Of a stretch of DNA of 8,035 nucleotides, positions 5,384-8,035 are shown one piece after another. Location: NCBI GenBank assembly GCA_027083995.1, contig JALWME010000008.1, positions 1-8,035 on the forward strand, read 5' to 3'. The position numbers were made by a program, and so were the translations under genes. This DNA comes from Sulfurovum sp. Its GTDB lineage: Bacteria; Campylobacterota; Campylobacteria; Campylobacterales; Sulfurovaceae. Positions within the stretch are counted from its first letter, which is position 1. Every line of letters starts with the position of its first letter. The notes under the pieces were generated by a model. The model saw only the letters and a program-made list of their open reading frames with translations, had not been told where the DNA came from and did not search any database.

Positions 5384-5389
5384 ATTATA
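5384..5389 (-). promoter_or_regulatory. -10 box for the minus-strand folate ligase-rny cluster
   Basis: A perfect TATAAT on the minus strand. Initiation would fall near 5377, inside the opposing -10 box, giving a leader of about 20 bases to ATG 5356. The two boxes form an inverted pair around CTAGCC, so RNA polymerase can probably occupy only one of the two promoters at a time. Confidence 0.6.
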
Positions 5390-5411
5390 TCGTAAGTTAT
5401 GAAGGAAGACC

Positions 5412-6044
5412 GTGAAAATTCCATATACGATGCTTTTATTCGTACTTTTACTATGGTTAACAGCCTGTGAAGAGAAAGCATCAAACAACAACACCGTACC
5501 TGTAGAAAATACAACTGAAGTATTTACACAAAAAGACAAGCAGAAACAGAGTGTTCAAAACACTACCATACAAAGTCAATCAACTGGTACATTTACGCTA
5601 AACAGTACACAAAATATCTCACTTAAACTCATGCTCTCTAAAAAAGCTCTCTCTATCGACTCGAAAGATGTTCCTCTGGTTCTACTCAATATATGTTCTA
5701 AGACATCTTCTGCCTGTATCACACAGATTTCATCGCTCTCACAATTACAAAAAAAGTATAAAAAACATCTTTTTATTGTCTCTGTATGGGATAAATATAC
5801 AAAAAAAAGTGACATAAATACTTATCAACAATACAAAAAAGCAAACTATTTTATTTCCCATGATACAAACAGTACAGACAATGATAACTTTATATCTACA
5901 CTATTTGCTTCACTTCAAATAGATCAACATACAAAGTTGCCATTAAATGTCATTTATAAAAAAGGGAAATACTATAGCCATTTTGAAGGGCCAGCACCTA
6001 TTGAAATGCTATATCATAACATACAGCAAGCCATACAAAAATAA
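5412..6044 (+). CDS. Thioredoxin-fold (TlpA-like) lipoprotein with non-canonical Cys pair
   Basis: 210 residues from a GTG start, preceded by GAAGGAAG at a 3-4 base spacing. Residues 1-18 are a lipoprotein signal peptide ending in the lipobox LTAC, with Cys19 as the lipidated residue, so the protein should be membrane-anchored on the periplasmic side. A Ser/Thr/Asn-rich linker (about 20-65) leads to a degenerate TlpA/thioredoxin-like domain: PLVLLNIC at 88-95 (strand leading into the active-site position), a helix ending in QLQKKYKK, strand LFIVSVWD, then TKLP with a probable cis-Pro177, followed by LNVIYKKGKYYSHFEG. The active site has Cys95 and Cys102 (C-x6-C) instead of CxxC, so normal disulfide exchange is doubtful. 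It is followed after 14 bases by ftsY, as I recall for a lipoprotein gene in Campylobacter. Confidence 0.8.
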   Translation: MKIPYTMLLFVLLLWLTACEEKASNNNTVPVENTTEVFTQKDKQKQSVQNTTIQSQSTGTFTLNSTQNISLKLMLSKKALSIDSKDVPLVLLNICSKTSSACITQISSLSQLQKKYKKHLFIVSVWDKYTKKSDINTYQQYKKANYFISHDTNSTDNDNFISTLFASLQIDQHTKLPLNVIYKKGKYYSHFEGPAPIEMLYHNIQQAIQK

Positions 6045-6058
6045 AGGTCAAAAAAAGA

Positions 6059-6928
6059 ATGTTCAATTTATTTAAAAAAGTATTGGGTAAAACCAATGAT
6101 GCAATCAAAGAAATCTCTCCTGTTAAAAAATCAAAAGTGACAAAAGATGAACTTGAAGAGATACTGCTCGAAGCAGATGTTAATTATACATTAATAGAAA
6201 AACTTTTAGACTCTCTGCCTGAAAAAATCTCTAGGATTCAAGTATTTAACTCTCTTATTTCTGTATTTCAATACGATATAAACTGGGAAGAACCCAAAAG
6301 TAAACCTTTTGTAGAGATGATTATCGGTGTGAATGGTGCAGGTAAAACAACTACAATTTCCAAATTGGCCTACCACTACTACACTCAGGAAAATAAAAAA
6401 GTAATCTTAGGTGCAGGAGATACATTTCGTGCTGCCGCCATAGAGCAACTAAGCAGGTGGGCAAAAAAACTTGATATACCTATCGTGGCAACTGGACAAG
6501 GACACGACCCCTCAGCTGTAGTCTATGACACCATAGAGTCTGCAAAAGCCAAAGGGTATGACAATGTTATTATAGACACAGCAGGTAGACTACATACCCA
6601 AACAAACCTCAGTGAAGAGCTCAAAAAAATGCTACGTGTTGCCGACAAAGCTTTAAGTGGAGCCCCACATCGCAAAATACTTATACTAGACGGTACGCAA
6701 GGAAGCTCTTCTATCAATCAAGCTAAAGCCTTTAATGAAATGATAGGAATTGATGGTATAATTATTACAAAACTTGACGGCACTGCCAAAGGTGGGTCTG
6801 TTCTTAGTATAGCAGATGAACTTCAAATGCCTATTTTTTATATTGGGACGGGGGAACAGCCTGGGGACCTGATAACATTTAAAGCCAATGAGTATATCAA
6901 CACCATATTAGACGAGATTTTTATATAG
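6059..6928 (+). CDS. ftsY: FtsY, signal recognition particle receptor GTPase
   Basis: 289 residues, a compact FtsY without the long acidic A domain of E. coli. It receives ribosome-nascent chain complexes from Ffh/4.5S RNA at the inner membrane. The N-terminal helical domain (about 1-80) starts MFNLFKKVLGKT, whose amphipathic helix may provide membrane contact. The NG domain carries all GTPase motifs: G1 GVNGAGKTTT at 90-99, DTFRAAAIEQL at 121-131, G3 DTAGR at 173-177, G4 TKLDGTAKGG at 237-246, and the closing loop YIGTGEQPGDL at 261-271. The usual D-x-x-x-GQ segment reads LDGTQGSSS at 210-218. The ATG at 6059 is preceded by AAAGG about 10 bases upstream. It sits between the lipoprotein and the unknown membrane protein on one transcript. 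Confidence 0.96.
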   Translation: MFNLFKKVLGKTNDAIKEISPVKKSKVTKDELEEILLEADVNYTLIEKLLDSLPEKISRIQVFNSLISVFQYDINWEEPKSKPFVEMIIGVNGAGKTTTISKLAYHYYTQENKKVILGAGDTFRAAAIEQLSRWAKKLDIPIVATGQGHDPSAVVYDTIESAKAKGYDNVIIDTAGRLHTQTNLSEELKKMLRVADKALSGAPHRKILILDGTQGSSSINQAKAFNEMIGIDGIIITKLDGTAKGGSVLSIADELQMPIFYIGTGEQPGDLITFKANEYINTILDEIFI

Positions 6929-6941
6929 GGAGCATGAAAGC

Positions 6942-7568
6942 GTGAGGGCATATATTAACATATTTTTAACCTTGGTGATGCCACTAAGTATTGTTTTTGC
7001 AGCCATTGCCATTGTATATTTCTCTATGAGTTTTGACTTTTCAAAAGCCATAAGACTTGGGGTTTTGGCTGGAGTACTCTCCAGTATTGCTTTTTCCTTT
7101 ATTATGGCATTTATCATACTTATTGCACGAATTATTCGTCGATATAGATTTACAAAACATATAAAAACCGAAAGATACCAAAAAATGGAGAGTCCTATAA
7201 AGCAAGACCCGACTCTCTATGAAAAAAAGAGTCAATCAGCAAAAATTAATCCTGCCACCAAACCCCCTGCTCAATCTCCAAATACTGCTTCCGTGATTGA
7301 AACTTTTATGCTTTTAATGGATAGAGAGCTTGCCTATGAAGTTTCTTTGAATGTCATACAAGACAACAGTATTGCAGATGTTTTAACAAAAAATGATAAA
7401 GAAAAAACCATTCGTCTACGCACAGAAGAAGAAGAGATACACATTAAAATCTCATCCCTTACCAAGCATACTGCTCAAGTTTTAATCTCTAGCACAGTAA
7501 ACAAAGACAATATACGAAAGATAATTGCTTTACTCAAAGAAAAAGAACACTCTTTTATGCAATACTAA
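6942..7568 (+). CDS. Unrecognised two-helix membrane protein downstream of ftsY
   Basis: 208 residues from a GTG start, with GGGAG about 9 bases upstream and 13 bases after ftsY. I do not recognise a family. Two hydrophobic segments are visible at about 5-29 and 37-66, followed by a basic stretch (RIIRRYRFTKHIK) that should keep the rest of the protein in the cytoplasm. A Pro/Lys/Gln-rich linker covers about 80-115. A mixed C-terminal domain at about 116-204 has the look of a small alpha/beta fold, with a strand-like EEEIHIKISSLT and AQVLISST, ending in a helix NIRKIIALLKEKEH. An ATG at 6934 lies nearer the ribosome binding site but reaches a stop after three codons, so it is not the start. 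The tight spacing implies co-transcription with ftsY. A role in membrane protein biogenesis is only a guess from position. Confidence 0.75.
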   Translation: MRAYINIFLTLVMPLSIVFAAIAIVYFSMSFDFSKAIRLGVLAGVLSSIAFSFIMAFIILIARIIRRYRFTKHIKTERYQKMESPIKQDPTLYEKKSQSAKINPATKPPAQSPNTASVIETFMLLMDRELAYEVSLNVIQDNSIADVLTKNDKEKTIRLRTEEEEIHIKISSLTKHTAQVLISSTVNKDNIRKIIALLKEKEHSFMQY

Positions 7569-7576
7569 AAAATCAG

Positions 7577-8035
7577 CTAAAGTCCAAATCTTTTTTTGTA
7601 ATTTTGCTCTAAACTTGTTTTGTCTTTATACTCTATAGTATCCCCTACTACGATAGTTACCACTTGTGACAAACTACTGTCATCTAAGGCATTTTTCAAA
7701 GCTTTTCCCGCATCAGTTTTAATATAAAGTGGTAAGATAGGTAATCTGTTTTTCAATGCTATAATACGTGCACCCTCTTTAAATGCTGTTAAAGACTCAT
7801 CTGTTTTATTGCGTGTGCCTTCTGGAAAGATAAAAATAGATTCTCCTTTTGCTACCGCTTCTTTGGTATCTGCAAAAAAACCAGACATTTGACTTTTTTC
7901 TCTATCTAAAAGTATAGAGCCCGCATTGCGTACAAAAAGCCCAAAGAAAAAAGAGTTATAAAGCTCTTTTTTTGATACCCATGGTCCAAAGATATCTGTA
8001 TCTTTTAATGCCACTTCGGTGATAGGAGGGTCTAT
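7577..8035 (-). CDS. PlsC-type 1-acylglycerol-3-phosphate acyltransferase, 5' end missing
   Basis: The frame is open from TAG at 7577-7579 to the right edge; 152 codons are visible. A GTG at 8012-8014 is in frame but is internal: the codons before it encode IDPPITE, which continues the family pattern. Members of this lysophosphatidic-acid acyltransferase family put a fatty acyl chain on lysophosphatidate at the inner membrane. Seen here: an Asp in IDPP that is probably the Asp of the catalytic HX4D motif (its His lies outside the window), GPWVSKKELYN (block II-like), FPEGTRNKTDESLTAFKEGA (block III, with the EGTR substrate motif), and LPILPLYIKT (block IV). The last residues are KRFGL. It converges on the plus-strand membrane-protein gene with only 8 bases between the stop codons, and no terminator hairpin is apparent there. 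Confidence 0.9.
   Translation of the reverse strand: MDPPITEVALKDTDIFGPWVSKKELYNSFFFGLFVRNAGSILLDREKSQMSGFFADTKEAVAKGESIFIFPEGTRNKTDESLTAFKEGARIIALKNRLPILPLYIKTDAGKALKNALDDSSLSQVVTIVVGDTIEYKDKTSLEQNYKKRFGL

Noticed and set aside
6908..7117. Minus-strand open frame overlapping the end of ftsY and the following gene
   Set aside because: Opposite-strand shadow without a ribosome binding site; the plus-strand genes have good starts and known motifs or membrane segments.
8012..8014. GTG as the start of the acyltransferase gene
   Set aside because: The frame stays open to the window edge and the upstream codons (IDPPITE) fit the family just before this point, so the true start lies outside.
1..8035. 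CRISPR array, tRNA, rRNA, prophage or insertion sequence
   Set aside because: I saw no spaced repeats, tRNA-like cloverleaf, ribosomal RNA sequence, phage gene or transposase on either strand.

Overview
The window looks like chromosomal DNA of a Campylobacterota (epsilonproteobacterial) species, probably a Sulfurovum- or Sulfurimonas-like marine relative. This is an inference from three things: the low-GC, AT-rich base use; an HsrA/HP1043-type orphan response regulator with a degenerate receiver domain; and the gene block rny - 5-formyltetrahydrofolate cyclo-ligase - (divergent) thioredoxin-like lipoprotein - ftsY. From memory, that block resembles the Cj1209-Cj1208-Cj1207c-Cj1206c order in Campylobacter jejuni.

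Left part (1-970, minus strand): hsrA is followed by a 59-residue membrane-anchored peptide ending in a Cys repeat (CxxGKC units). The next gene starts directly on that peptide's stop codon and runs off the left edge; it may be a hotdog thioesterase. The spacings suggest one operon. Positions 971-1257 are a non-coding leader holding promoter-like boxes and a pair of 8-bp direct repeats 11 bp apart, a fitting geometry for an OmpR-family regulator such as HsrA.

Positions 1258-1673 are a small decayed accessory island. An intact YgiT-type zinc-finger antitoxin gene is flanked by the 3' end of a DUF4258-like toxin gene and by a 30-codon relic of an MNT-type minimal nucleotidyltransferase. These look like remains of two toxin-antitoxin-type modules, with only the zinc-finger protein still whole.

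Positions 1695-5356 (minus strand) are housekeeping genes: a 5-formyltetrahydrofolate cyclo-ligase, ribonuclease Y (best start 24 bp inside the longest ORF), a periplasmic cyclophilin and cmoB (tRNA wobble-uridine modification). They are tightly packed; cyclophilin and cmoB abut as TAG-ATG.

At 5372-5389 two perfect TATAAT boxes face each other six bases apart and probably drive the minus-strand cluster and a plus-strand cluster in opposite directions. The plus-strand cluster (5412-7568) is a thioredoxin-fold lipoprotein with C-x6-C in place of CxxC, ftsY (SRP receptor GTPase), and an unrecognised membrane protein. It converges on a PlsC-type acyltransferase gene entering from the right edge. 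I saw no rRNA, tRNA, CRISPR array, insertion sequence or convincing intrinsic terminator.
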